This document shows, one piece after another, positions 33,030 through 44,675 of a stretch of DNA of 64,000 nucleotides; positions within the stretch are counted from its first letter, which is position 1, and each line of letters begins with the position of its first letter. The notes under the pieces are model-generated. The model searched no databases. It was not told the origin of the DNA and worked only from the letters and a program-made list of their open reading frames with translations. The stretch is taken from assembly GCF_004115085.1 (NCBI RefSeq), contig NZ_QXJP01000007.1, positions 124,001-188,000 on the forward strand, written 5' to 3'. The stretch comes from Longirhabdus pacifica (GTDB lineage Bacteria; Bacillota; Bacilli; Paenibacillales; DSM-105158). The position numbers were made by a program, and so were the translations under genes.

Positions 33030-36000
33030 TTAAAGTGAATCTAATGAACGGGAACCTACTGGCATTGCTTTTGAAGAGAATTGCAATTTCTCTAGCATTT
33101 TTAACAAGGCGTTAGCAGTATCCAGCGAGGTAAAGCATACGATGCCATTTTCCACTGCTTCTCTTCGTATACGGAACCCATCTCGAGCAGGCGTTTTCCC
33201 TCTTGTTAGTGTGTTAATGATGAACTGTACTTCTCCTTTACGAATGAGATCAATGATGTTCGGAGAACCTTCGCTCAGCTTCTTGACTTCGTTCACTTTC
33301 ATGCCTTCTGCTTCTAGCAAGGATGCTGTTCCACCTGTTGCTACCAGCTTGAATCCCATGTCATAAAATCCTTTTAACACTTGGATGGCTTCCGTTTTAT
33401 CTTTATCGGACACGGTAGCGATAATCGTTCCAGCAAGTGGTATTTTCATATTGGAAGCAATAAGCCCTTTGTACAATGCTTTGGCAAAGTTATCATCTCG
33501 ACCCATGACTTCACCAGTAGACTTCATTTCCGGACCAAGCGTCGTGTCTACACTTCTTAATTTTGCGAAGGAGAACACAGGTACTTTAACGGAAACATAG
33601 TCTGCCTCTGGCCATAAGCCTTCTTTATATCCTAGCTGCTCCAATTTCTGTCCTAAGATGACTTTTGTAGCAATGTTGGCCATCGGTATATCTGTAATTT
33701 TACTTAAAAACGGAACCGTTCTAGAGGAACGAGGGTTCACTTCTATGACATACACTTTATCTTGATGAATGACGAATTGTATATTAAGCAATCCCATAAT
33801 TTTTAAGTTTTTAGCAATATCCGTTGTAATCTTCACAATTTGTTGTTTTATTGTTTCAGATAATGATTGCGGAGGATACACAGCGATAGAATCTCCTGAA
33901 TGCACTCCTGCTCGTTCGACGTGTTCCATAATGCCTGGTATGAATACCGTATCCCCATCACAGATCGCATCTACTTCCACTTCTTTTCCAAGCATGTAAC
34001 GATCGATTAAGACAGGATGTTCTGGATTGATTTCTACTGCCTGTTCCATATAGTTCAGCAACTCTTGATCGGAATACACAATTTCCATTGCTCTACCGCC
34101 AAGGACGTAAGACGGTCTCACCAGAACGGGATATCCTAAGTGCTGGGCTGTCCCTACCGCTTCATCTACTGAAGTGACAGTTTTCCCTAATGGTTGTGCA
34201 ATGTTCAACTTACGCAGCAGTGCTTCGAATTTTTTGCGATCTTCTGCTGCATCGATAGAATCTAAGCTTGTACCCACAATCCGAACTCCAGCTTTCATGA
34301 GCGGCTCTGCTAAGTTGATTGCTGTTTGCCCACCAAACTGTACAATAACTCCGGCTGGCTTTTCCTGTTCAATGACATTCATGACATCTTCAAATACTAG
34401 CGGTTCAAAGTACAATACATCGGAAGTACTAAAATCAGTAGAAACCGTCTCTGGATTGTTGTTGATAATCACCGCTTCATACCCTGCATCTTGTATGGCC
34501 CATACGGCATGGACTGTGGAATAATCGAATTCAATCCCTTGGCCTATTCGAATTGGACCTGATCCAATCACCAGTATTTTTTCTTTTGTAGAAGGAGTGA
34601 CTTCATTTTCCTGTTCATAAGTGGAGTAATAATACGGTGTTGTCGCTTCAAACTCCGCAGCGCAAGTGTCGACCATTTTATATACAGGAATGAGTTGCTG
34701 CTCTTTTCTCAAAGCTCTCACATCGTTGCCGTTAGTGTAGGCATAAGATGGATTAGCGTTTCGGCGCAGTTCCGCTATCGATTCATCACTGAATCCATTA
34801 CGTTTTGCTTTGTAAAGTATTGCTGGTGTTAATTCTTCTTGTTGAATTTCTTTCTCCATCTCTACTAATTTGTATAGTTTATGAAGGAACCACCAATCTA
34901 TCTGTGTTAAATCTTGAATGTGCTGCAAGTCATATTCACGTCGGAATGCTTCGGCAATTAAGAATATTCTTTCATCATCTGCTTCTACTAATCTTTGCTC
35001 CAACGTGCTGTTATCTATCTTTTCTATTCCTTTAAAATGTAGGCGATGTACTCCTACTTCTAAAGAGCGAATGGCTTTATGCATGGATTCTTCAAACGTA
35101 CGGCCAATCGCCATCACTTCTCCAGTTGCCTTCATTTGCGTGCCCAGTTTGCGGTTAGCGCTTGTAAATTTGTCAAATGGCCAACGTGGAATTTTTGAAA
35201 CGATGTAATCTAAAGCAGGTTCAAAACATGCATACGTCTGACCTGTCACCGGGTTAATCAGTTCATCTAGTCCGTAACCTATCGCTATTTTCGCTGCCAT
35301 CTTTGCAATTGGATACCCTGTTGCTTTGGAAGCTAGCGCAGAGGAGCGACTTACCCTTGGATTTACCTCAATCACATAGTATTGAAAGCTTTGTGGATCA
35401 AGCGCATATTGTACGTTACATCCACCTTCGATCTCCAAGGCACGAATGATTTTCAAACTAGCACTTCGCAACATTTGATACTCTTTATCTGACAGCGTTT
35501 GGCTAGGAGCAACGACGATACTGTCTCCAGTGTGTACGCCTACTGGATCAAAGTTCTCCATATTACATACGACGATACAGTTATCGTTAGCATCACGCAT
35601 AACTTCATACTCTACTTCTTTCATCCCTGCAATACTTTTCTCTATTAAGCACTGATTGATAGGACTATAACGAAGACCAGAGGACACCGTTTCTATCAAT
35701 GCTTCTTCCGATTGTGCAATACCTCCACCCGTTCCACCTAGCGTGTAAGCAGGTCGAATGATGACAGGGTAGCCAACTTCTTCAACGAAAGTCAATGCTT
35801 CTTCCACAGAAGATACGATATCACTTTCCGGTACAGGCTGTTCTAGCTCTCTCATTAACTCACGGAACAAATCTCTGTCTTCTGCTTTTTCTATGGAAGA
35901 TAGTTGCGTTCCTAGTAGCGTTACGTTTTCCTCTTCTAAAACTCCCGCTTTCGCCAGTTCTACCGCCATGTTTAAGCCCGTTTGTCCACCCAGTGTAGGG

Positions 36001-36260
36001 AGTAATCCGTCTGGGCGCTCTTGACGAATAATTTTCGTTACAAATTCAAGCGTAATCGGTTCAATGTATACTTTATCCGCCATGTTTGTATCTGTCATGA
36101 TCGTAGCAGGATTACTGTTAATCAGGATAACTTCCATTCCCTCTTCTTTTAGCGCCTGACATGCTTGCGTTCCAGCATAGTCAAATTCCGCGGCTTGCCC
36201 AATGACAATCGGTCCTGATCCGATAACAAGTATTTTCTTAATGTTATTATTTTTTGGCAT
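33030..36260 (-). CDS. carB: Carbamoyl-phosphate synthase large chain
   Basis: The 1076-residue enzyme makes carbamoyl phosphate from bicarbonate, ammonia (from CarA) and two ATP. Two homologous ATP-grasp halves are evident ([20 protein letters not shown] and [33 protein letters not shown] and [13 protein letters not shown]), followed by an MGS-like allosteric domain near the C-terminus ([34 protein letters not shown]). Length is normal. Six bases after carA, with GGAGTC upstream of ATG 36260. Also called pyrAB. Confidence 0.97.
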   Translation of the reverse strand: MPKNNNIKKILVIGSGPIVIGQAAEFDYAGTQACQALKEEGMEVILINSNPATIMTDTNMADKVYIEPITLEFVTKIIRQERPDGLLPTLGGQTGLNMAVELAKAGVLEEENVTLLGTQLSSIEKAEDRDLFRELMRELEQPVPESDIVSSVEEALTFVEEVGYPVIIRPAYTLGGTGGGIAQSEEALIETVSSGLRYSPINQCLIEKSIAGMKEVEYEVMRDANDNCIVVCNMENFDPVGVHTGDSIVVAPSQTLSDKEYQMLRSASLKIIRALEIEGGCNVQYALDPQSFQYYVIEVNPRVSRSSALASKATGYPIAKMAAKIAIGYGLDELINPVTGQTYACFEPALDYIVSKIPRWPFDKFTSANRKLGTQMKATGEVMAIGRTFEESMHKAIRSLEVGVHRLHFKGIEKIDNSTLEQRLVEADDERIFLIAEAFRREYDLQHIQDLTQIDWWFLHKLYKLVEMEKEIQQEELTPAILYKAKRNGFSDESIAELRRNANPSYAYTNGNDVRALRKEQQLIPVYKMVDTCAAEFEATTPYYYSTYEQENEVTPSTKEKILVIGSGPIRIGQGIEFDYSTVHAVWAIQDAGYEAVIINNNPETVSTDFSTSDVLYFEPLVFEDVMNVIEQEKPAGVIVQFGGQTAINLAEPLMKAGVRIVGTSLDSIDAAEDRKKFEALLRKLNIAQPLGKTVTSVDEAVGTAQHLGYPVLVRPSYVLGGRAMEIVYSDQELLNYMEQAVEINPEHPVLIDRYMLGKEVEVDAICDGDTVFIPGIMEHVERAGVHSGDSIAVYPPQSLSETIKQQIVKITTDIAKNLKIMGLLNIQFVIHQDKVYVIEVNPRSSRTVPFLSKITDIPMANIATKVILGQKLEQLGYKEGLWPEADYVSVKVPVFSFAKLRSVDTTLGPEMKSTGEVMGRDDNFAKALYKGLIASNMKIPLAGTIIATVSDKDKTEAIQVLKGFYDMGFKLVATGGTASLLEAEGMKVNEVKKLSEGSPNIIDLIRKGEVQFIINTLTRGKTPARDGFRIRREAVENGIVCFTSLDTANALLKMLEKLQFSSKAMPVGSRSLDSL

Positions 36261-36266
36261 GCTGCT

Positions 36267-37394
36267 TCAGACTCCTTTCGATGCTGCTGTGTAAATTTCT
36301 TTTTGTCTAGGGGTTAGGTTGTGCGCTTGCTGAAACTGCTTGACCATCGTAAGAAATTCATCGAATAAATAACTTGAATCATACGGTCCAGGCGCAGCTT
36401 CTGGATGATACTGTACGGAAAAGGCAGGGTGTACTTTGTGCCTTAAACCTTCCACTGTTTTATCATTGTTGTTAATATGCGTTATTTCTAATTCCTCTGT
36501 TGGAATATCTGGTGTAACCGTGTAACCGTGATTCTGAGACGTAATGTAGCAACTATTTTTGTCTATATCTTTTACAGGATGGTTCCCACCGCGATGTCCG
36601 AATTTAAGTCGTTCCGTATTGGCTCCACAAGCTAGTGCAAACAGCTGATGTCCCATACATATTCCGAAAAGCGGATATTTTCCTAATAGTCTTTTAATTG
36701 TTTCTACACCATACATCACATCTTTGGGGTTACCAGGTCCATTCGATAATAAAATGCCATCTGGTTTATATGTTGCAATTTCTTCTGCAGAAGTTTGTGG
36801 AGGAACGACAATACATTCACAACCACGCTTGACTAATTCTCTAACAATGCCGCTCTTCACACCGAAGTCCATGACGACAATGCGCTCTTTCATCCCTGGG
36901 ACGATGTATGTTTGCTTGGTAGCAACTTTAAGCACTTGATCCGTGTTGAACGTTGCACCGTTTAGCTTTTTCATCAGTTCTGCTTGAGTATAATCTTCTG
37001 TTGTGATGATGGCTTTCATCGTGCCAACTTGTCGTATTTTCCTCGTTAACATTCTCGTATCAATCCCAGATATACCAGGGATATCAAATTGTTTTAAACA
37101 ATAATCTAGTGAATAATCTACTCTCCAATTACTCGGTAGTTGTTCATGCTCTCGAACGATAAATCCATGAATATGAGGTTTTAGAGCTTCAAAGTCTTCC
37201 AAACTCATCCCGTAATTACCGATCAGTGGATACGTCATCGTTACCATTTGCCCACAATAGGATGGATCCGATAAGATCTCCTGATATCCTGTCATTCCTG
37301 TATTAAAAACAACTTCTCCAGTCATTTCGATGTTGCTTCCAAATGATTGACCCGTAAATAATGTGCCGTCCTCTAGCAATAATTTTGCTTGCAT
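36267..37394 (-). CDS. carA: Carbamoyl-phosphate synthase small (glutaminase) chain
   Basis: The 375-residue subunit hydrolyses glutamine and channels ammonia to CarB. An N-terminal CPSase domain (LLLEDGTLFTGQSFGS) is followed by a class I amidotransferase with nucleophile Cys in LFGICMGHQLFALACGA and His/Glu in SVQYHPEAAPGP. GGAGTGAGAG precedes ATG 37394. It is seven bases after pyrC. Also called pyrAA. Confidence 0.97.
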   Translation of the reverse strand: MQAKLLLEDGTLFTGQSFGSNIEMTGEVVFNTGMTGYQEILSDPSYCGQMVTMTYPLIGNYGMSLEDFEALKPHIHGFIVREHEQLPSNWRVDYSLDYCLKQFDIPGISGIDTRMLTRKIRQVGTMKAIITTEDYTQAELMKKLNGATFNTDQVLKVATKQTYIVPGMKERIVVMDFGVKSGIVRELVKRGCECIVVPPQTSAEEIATYKPDGILLSNGPGNPKDVMYGVETIKRLLGKYPLFGICMGHQLFALACGANTERLKFGHRGGNHPVKDIDKNSCYITSQNHGYTVTPDIPTEELEITHINNNDKTVEGLRHKVHPAFSVQYHPEAAPGPYDSSYLFDEFLTMVKQFQQAHNLTPRQKEIYTAASKGV

Positions 37395-37400
37395 ATTCTC

Positions 37401-38702
37401 TCACTCCTTGTTTGTCGTGGATGATGACCATACTATATTACCAGCAACGATCGTTACTATTGGCCAACCGTTACAGTTCCAACCTGTAAATGGTGTATTG
37501 CTGCCTTTGGATACAAATTGTGCTGGATGTATTTGCTTTTGCTCTTCTAAGTCAATGATCGTAATGTCTGCTTCAGACCCGACCTGTATATGACCATAAG
37601 GTAATTCAAACACTTTTGCTGGTGCTATCGTCATTTTTTCTAGTAAGAACGACAAGCTCCATCTACCACTTTTTACGAATGCAGTATACAGTAGAGGAAA
37701 CGCGGTTTCTAAACCAACGATGCCAAAAGGTGCTAACTCCATCCCTTGTTCTTTCTCTTCTTTACTATGAGGAGCGTGATCGGTAACAATCATGTCAATC
37801 GTGCCATCTTCAATCGCTTCGATCATCGCCTTCACATCTTCTTGTGATCTAAGTGGAGGATTCATTTTCCAATTTGCATCTAGTCCAGGTATATCTTGTT
37901 CAGAAAGCAGTAAATGATGCGGGCACACTTCTGCGGTCACGTTAATGCCAAGCTGTTTTGCTTGTCGTATCAATCGGACGGATTGTTTCGTGCTCACGTG
38001 ACACACATGATAATGTGCACCCGTTGCTTCCGCTAGTAAAATATCTCTTCCTACATGAATCGCTTCCGATTCATTTGGTATTCCTTTTAAATTGTGTTTA
38101 GTAGCGAATTGTCCTTCTGTTACAGGAGCTCCTTTAACGAGGGAGTCATCCTCACAGTGTGCGATAATCGGTTTGTTGATTTTCTTCGCTCTTGCCATTG
38201 CATGTTTCATCATTTGAGCATTTTGCACACCAACACCGTCATCCGTAAAACCAATCACGCCTGCTTCGGCAAGTGCTTCGAAATCCGTTAGCTCTCTTCC
38301 TAGTTCATTCACCGTAATACTTCCATAAGGCAGGACTCTTACTGCGCCCTCCTCTTTTGCCTTATTAAGTACGTAGTTTACAGTTTCCACATCCCCGATG
38401 ACTGGCCTCGTGTTTGGCATACAAGCGACCGTTGTAAATCCACCTTTTGCAGCGGAAAGCGTCCCTGATTGTATGGTCTCTTTGTGCAAAAATCCTGGGT
38501 CTCGCAAGTGAACGTGCATATCGATGAAGCCTGCACTCACTAATTTCCCTTCTGCATGGATGACTTGATGGTCTCCCGTATCTATGTTTTCATTTCCATC
38601 TAATATTTTTGTTATTTTTCCATCTTCAATAAAAAGATGCTGTTTTCTCATTTCATTGTTGCTGTGTTGCATCACCAAACCATCTATAATCCAAATACCC
38701 AT
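37401..38702 (-). CDS. pyrC: Dihydroorotase
   Basis: The 433-residue class I dihydroorotase cyclises carbamoyl-aspartate. Metal-site motifs are FIDMHVHLRDPG near residue 60, the two downstream His in IAHCED and HVCHVST, and catalytic Asp in VTDHAPH. GGAGGCG precedes ATG 38702. It sits between pyrB and carA as in other Bacillaceae. Confidence 0.96.
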   Translation of the reverse strand: MGIWIIDGLVMQHSNNEMRKQHLFIEDGKITKILDGNENIDTGDHQVIHAEGKLVSAGFIDMHVHLRDPGFLHKETIQSGTLSAAKGGFTTVACMPNTRPVIGDVETVNYVLNKAKEEGAVRVLPYGSITVNELGRELTDFEALAEAGVIGFTDDGVGVQNAQMMKHAMARAKKINKPIIAHCEDDSLVKGAPVTEGQFATKHNLKGIPNESEAIHVGRDILLAEATGAHYHVCHVSTKQSVRLIRQAKQLGINVTAEVCPHHLLLSEQDIPGLDANWKMNPPLRSQEDVKAMIEAIEDGTIDMIVTDHAPHSKEEKEQGMELAPFGIVGLETAFPLLYTAFVKSGRWSLSFLLEKMTIAPAKVFELPYGHIQVGSEADITIIDLEEQKQIHPAQFVSKGSNTPFTGWNCNGWPIVTIVAGNIVWSSSTTNKE

Positions 38703-38715
38703 ACTCTTTCGCCTC

Positions 38716-39624
38716 CTATATCTTCAATGCACGTTCGATAACGGCCATACGTACTGGTACCCCGTTCGAAATTTGTTCGAAAATAGTAGAATTTTTGCTT
38801 TCTACTAATGGATCATCTATTTCTACATCTCGGTTGACAGGAGCAGGATGCATAATAATAGCATGTTTTTGCATTTGCTCCGCTCTTTCCACCGTCAACC
38901 CGTAATGTTCTCTATATTGTTCTGAAGATGTAAACATCCCTGTGTTGTGCCTTTCTAATTGCACGCGTAACATCATTACCACATCTGCCTGCAACGCTTG
39001 TTCCATTGATACATACGCTGCATACTCACTTAACGCTGGTGCTTGCATGTTGATAGGGGCGCAGAATTGTACTTTTGCTCCCATTTCTCTCAAGGCCCAC
39101 AGATTAGAGCGAGCCACACGGCTGTGCAAGATGTCTCCAATAATGGATACGGTTAGTCCTTTGATACTGCCGAACCTTTTTCTCATCGTATACAAATCTA
39201 ACAACGCTTGTGTTGGGTGTTCATGGTTACCGTCCCCTGCATTAATTAGCGGGATGTTCACTTTACTCGCAACTTCTTGCAGCACCCCTGTTGGTTTAAT
39301 GCGTATAATGCCAACGTCTACTCCCATCGCTTCCAGCGTTTTCACTGTATCGATAATAGATTCACCTTTTTGCACACTAGAAGTTGCCGCATCAAAGTTC
39401 AATACTTGTGCTCCTAAACGTTTTTCTGCCACTTCAAACGAAAATCGAGTGCGTGTACTATTTTCGAAAAACATATTGGAGATAAATTTATGTTGATATG
39501 TCGGCAAGATCTCATCTTGTTTATTTTCCCAATGAGCAGCACGGTCCAAAATAGATGTTAGCTCTTCGCTACTTAATCCTTTTAAGCCCAACAAACTGGT
39601 AGACTTACTTTTCACTAAAGACAT
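38716..39624 (-). CDS. pyrB: Aspartate carbamoyltransferase catalytic subunit
   Basis: The 302-residue enzyme condenses aspartate and carbamoyl phosphate. The carbamoyl-phosphate loop FENSTRTRFSFE, NAGDGNHEHPTQALLD and the C-terminal HPAPVNRDVEI are all present. No regulatory PyrI follows, normal for Bacillus. Start ATG 39624 with GTGAGGTG upstream; 18 bp after pyrR with no second attenuator between them. Confidence 0.96.
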   Translation of the reverse strand: MSLVKSKSTSLLGLKGLSSEELTSILDRAAHWENKQDEILPTYQHKFISNMFFENSTRTRFSFEVAEKRLGAQVLNFDAATSSVQKGESIIDTVKTLEAMGVDVGIIRIKPTGVLQEVASKVNIPLINAGDGNHEHPTQALLDLYTMRKRFGSIKGLTVSIIGDILHSRVARSNLWALREMGAKVQFCAPINMQAPALSEYAAYVSMEQALQADVVMMLRVQLERHNTGMFTSSEQYREHYGLTVERAEQMQKHAIIMHPAPVNRDVEIDDPLVESKNSTIFEQISNGVPVRMAVIERALKI

Positions 39625-39642
39625 GATGACACCTCACACTCG

Positions 39643-40400
<758 letters not shown>

Positions 40401-40463
40401 GGTATGTAAGCAAAAAAATGTATGACTATACTTTTGCTTAGTGGAGGGGCTGTCGACCATGTA

Positions 40464-40901
40464 TTAAAATAAAATAAAGCCTATCGCTTTGTTTTCTGAC
40501 GAAGCTTTCTCATAGAACGGTTTTAATGCTTCAAAATGTTCCTTAATATACTCAAAAAATTCTTCTGGATCTTCATCTTCTTGTATCGGATAAACACCGT
40601 TTTCTAACAAGGTATCAAAATCGTAAAGTTCACGCAATTTTTTTTCATCTATACTGTTTATTTGAGCGCTTATCTCTTTTACTTTTTGTGGTTCAACGAA
40701 AAATATTGGGTAATCTGTATCCTGCTCATCTATGACATACTGTTCAGCTGATGGAATAAAATCAATATCCCCTGCCATTCTATACAGTGCATCCCAGCTT
40801 TTATCGATATCTAGAGCATCATCTATTGTATCCAAGTGATCCTCGACAAATGTTTGTTTATCCTCTGCATCTACGATATAAAAATATCCTGACATACCCA
40901 T
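40464..40901 (-). CDS. DUF1877 (YfbM-like) protein
   Basis: The 145-residue protein starts MGMSGYFYIVD, the typical opening of YfbM/DUF1877 proteins, and contains LDIDKSWDALYRMAG, IPSAEQYVIDEQDTDYPIFFVEPQKVKEI and a C-terminal FEYIKEHFEALKPFYEKAS. The family's function is unknown; some members are encoded near immunity or toxin genes, but no such context is visible. GTG 40913 is an alternative start. It separates the pyr leader from the aminotransferase. Confidence 0.75.
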   Translation of the reverse strand: MGMSGYFYIVDAEDKQTFVEDHLDTIDDALDIDKSWDALYRMAGDIDFIPSAEQYVIDEQDTDYPIFFVEPQKVKEISAQINSIDEKKLRELYDFDTLLENGVYPIQEDEDPEEFFEYIKEHFEALKPFYEKASSENKAIGFILF

Positions 40902-40995
40902 GAATATTCCCACTTTCTATTTTTTTTAATTTCTATACTCATCATTATATATGAAATTTAAAAGTAAATAAAGCGTATGTTTTATTTTATTAAAG

Positions 40996-41036
40996 TAAAA
41001 AGACTGTCCTTTTTCATTTACACATAAGGACAGCCT
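40996..41036 (-). terminator. Terminator of the aminotransferase gene
   Basis: AGGCTGTCCTT / AAGGACAGTCT stem (one G-U) followed by TTTTTA on the minus strand. Confidence 0.82.
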
Positions 41037-41074
41037 CTAGTTTCCATCATTTTAAATATGGTTCCATCATCATA

Positions 41075-42316
41075 TTAAAATTCATACTGCTCGTCTGATA
41101 AACGACGTTTAATTTCTGCAATCACTTCTGTTTCCTGCTCTATTCCATCTGCTTCGAATGTAACGGAGAAGCGAATAAAACGTCCCGCATCGTCCCAAGG
41201 AACAGTGGAGATTAATTTCTCACGAATTAAATACTGGGAGAAGTCTTCTCCTGTCTCGAATTGTTGCCCGCCTTTAATTCCTTTAGGCGCTTCTACATAC
41301 AGGAAGAAAGATCCTTTTGGTTTTTCAGCTCTGAAACCTACTTCATTTAATGCTTGTACGAGCATATCATGTCTTCGTGAATATTTATCCGCAATGCTTT
41401 GCGTAATTTCAGGATGCTGCAAACCATAGACCGCAGCTTTTTGAATCGCAATAAACTGTCCGGAGTCATTGTTGTCTTTCATGTCACTGTAAGCTTTAAC
41501 GACTAATGGATTACCAGCAACAAAACCGATTCTCCAACCTGTCATATTGTATGATTTAGATAATGAATGTAATTCTACCCCTACTTCTTTTGCTCCAGGT
41601 ATAGAAAGAAAACTTAACGGCTGCTCCCCATCGTACGTTAATGCTGCATAAGGAGCATCGTGAACGATAATAATATCATTTTCTTTTGCAAACTGAACAA
41701 GCTCCGCAAAAAACGCTTTTGTTGCACTTGCACCAGTAGGATTGTTTGGATAATTGACGTAAAATAGTTTAGCTCTTTTAGCAATATCTTTCGGAATCGA
41801 TTTTAAGTCAGGTAAAAAGTTATTCTCAGCTAGCAAAGGCGTATTGTATACTTCTCCACCTAAATATTTTGTATGTGTTCCTAAAATTGGGTATCCAGGT
41901 ACAGTCATAATCGTCACATCACCAGGATTAATAAAACAACTAGGCAACACAGCAAGTGCAGGTTTGATTCCAATGCAGTGGTTTACTTCTGACTCTGCAT
42001 TTATATTCTCCACATGAAAAACATCACGTAAATATTGTGCAGCTGCTGCTTTAAACTCAGGTATACCGTTATCTGCATAGCCACGGTTTTCTGGTTTTGT
42101 CGCTTCTTCCGCAAGTGTCTTTATAATTCCAGCATCCGCCATTTCATCGGGTTCACCTACACCCATATCGATCAACGCTATTTCTGGATGTTCTTTTTTT
42201 GCTGCCAACTTTGCTCTTTTTATTTTTTCAAATTTATATATAGCTGTATCTTTCCCGTAATTTATACCACCGATACGCTCAGCAAACAATTGCTGTATGT
42301 AACTTTCGTTTGTCAT
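41075..42316 (-). CDS. dapL: LL-diaminopimelate aminotransferase-type PLP enzyme
   Basis: The 413-residue fold-I aminotransferase opens INYGKDTAIYKFEKIKRAK...IDMGVGEPDEMAD and has the substrate region YPNNPTGA, cofactor contacts HDAPYAA and the PLP lysine in SLSKSYNMTGWRIGF. These match Firmicutes proteins annotated DapL, which make LL-diaminopimelate from tetrahydrodipicolinate. Bacillus normally uses the acetylated DAP route, so DapL activity is a family-based inference; it could be another amino-acid aminotransferase. Monocistronic. Confidence 0.78.
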   Translation of the reverse strand: MTNESYIQQLFAERIGGINYGKDTAIYKFEKIKRAKLAAKKEHPEIALIDMGVGEPDEMADAGIIKTLAEEATKPENRGYADNGIPEFKAAAAQYLRDVFHVENINAESEVNHCIGIKPALAVLPSCFINPGDVTIMTVPGYPILGTHTKYLGGEVYNTPLLAENNFLPDLKSIPKDIAKRAKLFYVNYPNNPTGASATKAFFAELVQFAKENDIIIVHDAPYAALTYDGEQPLSFLSIPGAKEVGVELHSLSKSYNMTGWRIGFVAGNPLVVKAYSDMKDNNDSGQFIAIQKAAVYGLQHPEITQSIADKYSRRHDMLVQALNEVGFRAEKPKGSFFLYVEAPKGIKGGQQFETGEDFSQYLIREKLISTVPWDDAGRFIRFSVTFEADGIEQETEVIAEIKRRLSDEQYEF

Positions 42317-42421
42317 ATCAATTTCATCTCCTTATATTTACCCATTACGATTCATCATCATTTTAACGGTATGACCTAGATGGACGAAATGGAGTTACTG
42401 TATAAATATTTGTATTTTGCA

Positions 42422-43351
42422 TCAACTTTTAACTCTAGCAATTAATTCCTTCATATCCTCTGGTAGTGGTGCTTCATAAGCAAGCCATTCGTTCGTTCTC
42501 GGATGTCTAAAACCAATTTTAGCGGCATGTAAAGCCTGCCCTGGGAATGAAATATCCTTTGTCCTGCCGTACATCGGATCACCAACAAGATGATGACCGA
42601 TAAACTTCATATGCACACGTATTTGATGCGTTCTTCCTGTCTCTAATTTACATTCCACCATAGCAAATTTATCGTATTGCTCTAGCAAAGCAAAGTGGGT
42701 AATGGCATGCTTGCTATTTTTCTCTGTCACTGCAAACATTTTTCGATCTCGATCATCTCTTCCTAGCGGTGCATTAATGGTACCCTCATTGTGCGATAAC
42801 ACACCGTGCACGATAGCAATATACTTTCGATCCACGTCTCTATCTTTCCATTGTGCAGATAATGACTGATGCGCTTTATCATTTTTTGCAGCTACGATGA
42901 GTCCCGACGTATCTTTATCAATACGATGAACAATACCAGGTCTAATGACGCCGTTGATACCAGATAAGTCTTTACAATGGTGGAGCAGTGCATTGACTAA
43001 AGTGCCGGAATAATGTCCTAGTGCTGGATGAACGACCATACCTCGGGGTTTATTGACTATAATTAAGTCTTCATCTTCATAATACACATCCAAAGGAATA
43101 TCTTCTGGTACAATTTCCATTTCTTGTACTTCTGGTATCGTACAATCCACGGCATCTTCTGCCGCTACTTTATAATTTGGTTTTACATTATCTCCGTTAA
43201 CAACAATATTACCGTTCTTTATCCATTGCTGTATTTGAGTTCGTGATACGTCATCTTGTATTTTATTGGCTATCCAACGATCAATTCGTTCTCCTGCTTC
43301 TTCTTCTGTTACGTTAAATTGCATATGTGGTAATGCATCATTGTGATTCAT
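42422..43351 (-). CDS. RluA-family pseudouridine synthase (YlyB/RluD-like)
   Basis: An N-terminal S4 RNA-binding domain (ERIDRWIANKIQDDVSRTQIQQWIKNGNIVVNG cut at its core RTQIQQWI) is followed by the synthase domain with catalytic Asp in HRIDKDTSGL and the RTHQIRVHM motif. It modifies uridines in 23S rRNA; exact sites are not predictable. ATG 43351 overlaps the end of lspA; GAGGTG lies about 12 bases upstream, somewhat far. The lspA-ylyB order is conserved with B. subtilis. Confidence 0.86.
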   Translation of the reverse strand: MNHNDALPHMQFNVTEEEAGERIDRWIANKIQDDVSRTQIQQWIKNGNIVVNGDNVKPNYKVAAEDAVDCTIPEVQEMEIVPEDIPLDVYYEDEDLIIVNKPRGMVVHPALGHYSGTLVNALLHHCKDLSGINGVIRPGIVHRIDKDTSGLIVAAKNDKAHQSLSAQWKDRDVDRKYIAIVHGVLSHNEGTINAPLGRDDRDRKMFAVTEKNSKHAITHFALLEQYDKFAMVECKLETGRTHQIRVHMKFIGHHLVGDPMYGRTKDISFPGQALHAAKIGFRHPRTNEWLAYEAPLPEDMKELIARVKS

Positions 43352-43841
43352 GTTGTACTTTAGCACCTCTTCTTTCATTTTTCCATTCCAAGATCATATC
43401 CAAAATAATTAGGCCTACACCGATAACAATTCCCATATCTGCTACATTGAAAATGGCAAAGGAATAGTCAAAACTTCTAAAATAAAAATGGAAGAAATCA
43501 ACGACTTCTCCAGTTAATAACCTGTCAATAAAATTACCGATTGCACCTCCCAAAACTAATGAAAGTGCAGTGAGAAGTAACTTTTTATTTTGTTTAGCCA
43601 TCATGTTCATGTAGATGATAATAACACCTACAATAATTACAGTAGTAACAATAAAAAACCAACGCTGATCTTGCAAAATGCCGAATGCAGCTCCTTTATT
43701 ACGATGCGAAGTTAGACGAAAAAACTCACCTATGATGGAAATGGATTCACGCAATTCCATGTAATTTTTCACTAAATACTTTGTTATCTGGTCTATAACA
43801 ATGACTACAACTGCAATGAAATAAAAATTCCGAAGTCGCAT
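43338..43841 (-). CDS. lspA: Lipoprotein signal peptidase II
   Basis: The 167-residue membrane aspartic protease removes signal peptides from diacylglyceryl-modified prolipoproteins, such as the lipoproteins encoded at 20-28 kb. Four membrane helices and the motifs GNFIDRLLTGEVVDF (Asp115) and FNVADMGI (Asp135) carry the catalytic dyad. GGAGGAG precedes ATG 43841. Confidence 0.93.
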   Translation of the reverse strand: MRLRNFYFIAVVVIVIDQITKYLVKNYMELRESISIIGEFFRLTSHRNKGAAFGILQDQRWFFIVTTVIIVGVIIIYMNMMAKQNKKLLLTALSLVLGGAIGNFIDRLLTGEVVDFFHFYFRSFDYSFAIFNVADMGIVIGVGLIILDMILEWKNERRGAKVQHESQ

Positions 43842-43964
43842 ACATTCTCCTCCATCATAACTTTTAATAATCTTTCTCTGTTTAACAAAAAAATACCTTA
43901 CTCAAAAACGATAAAAACGCCAAAAATATATATACGATCGGCCAATCCTATGAGGAGGCAAATT

Positions 43965-44660
43965 ATGAAAAATTTATCAGATTCAGAAATAACGTTACTC
44001 AAACAACGGTTGTTGCAAGAAAAAAAATCGCTTGAAGAACAGTTACAAAACAATGACCACTTCGGACTGCGTTCATCAGAAAAAGAAGCCACGGGAGAAT
44101 TATCTGTCGTAGATAATCACCCTGCCGATATGGGCAGTGAAACGTTCGAAAAAGGTAAAGATATCGCATTAAATGAACATGTGGAGCACCGAATAGAAGA
44201 AATAGACAAAGCGCTAAATCGAATGAAAGAAGGCACTTATGGCTATTGTTCCATTTGTACACAGCCCATTCCATTAGAAAGACTGCATGCTAATCCAGCA
44301 GCAGAACATTGTATACAGCACACTGAGAAGTATGAGTCACATCGAAGACCCATTGAGGAAGAAATTTTATCCCCACCATTCAGCAACTATGATTTTCGTC
44401 CAGACAATGACTCAAACAATGGAGACAATGCATGGGAAATTGTAGAAAGTACGGGTACAGCCACTTCAAGTGCTTATGATGCAACAGAATGGTACCAAAT
44501 AGACAATGAACCAGATGATGCCATTGGTTTTGTTGAACCGATAGAAAGCTTTGTAGCCACGGACTTATACGGAAATCATGTATCGGTAGTACGAAATAAA
44601 CAGTACTATGAATGGATGGAGAATTTAGACAAAGAAAACGAACGTACAATGAAGTTGTAA
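43965..44660 (+). CDS. YteA/YlyA-like DksA/TraR zinc-finger protein
   Basis: The 231-residue protein has a long N-terminal coiled-coil (residues 3-80: LSDSEITLLKQRLLQEKKSLEEQL) and a TraR/DksA-type zinc finger YGYCSICTQPIPLERLHANPAAEHCIQH (final ligand His, common in this subfamily; split here at its CSIC and CIQH pairs). The acidic C-terminal half is variable. In B. subtilis ylyA, which modulates SigG-dependent transcription, lies at this exact site beside lspA, and YteA is a related sporulation protein. Start ATG 43965 follows AGGAGG. It is oriented against its neighbours. Confidence 0.78.
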   Translation: MKNLSDSEITLLKQRLLQEKKSLEEQLQNNDHFGLRSSEKEATGELSVVDNHPADMGSETFEKGKDIALNEHVEHRIEEIDKALNRMKEGTYGYCSICTQPIPLERLHANPAAEHCIQHTEKYESHRRPIEEEILSPPFSNYDFRPDNDSNNGDNAWEIVESTGTATSSAYDATEWYQIDNEPDDAIGFVEPIESFVATDLYGNHVSVVRNKQYYEWMENLDKENERTMKL

Positions 44661-44675
44661 TCCGTCATCACTGCA

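Noticed and set aside
38942-39496. Plus-strand frame of 184 codons
   Set aside because: Lies entirely antisense to pyrB, which is unmistakable; no ribosome site.
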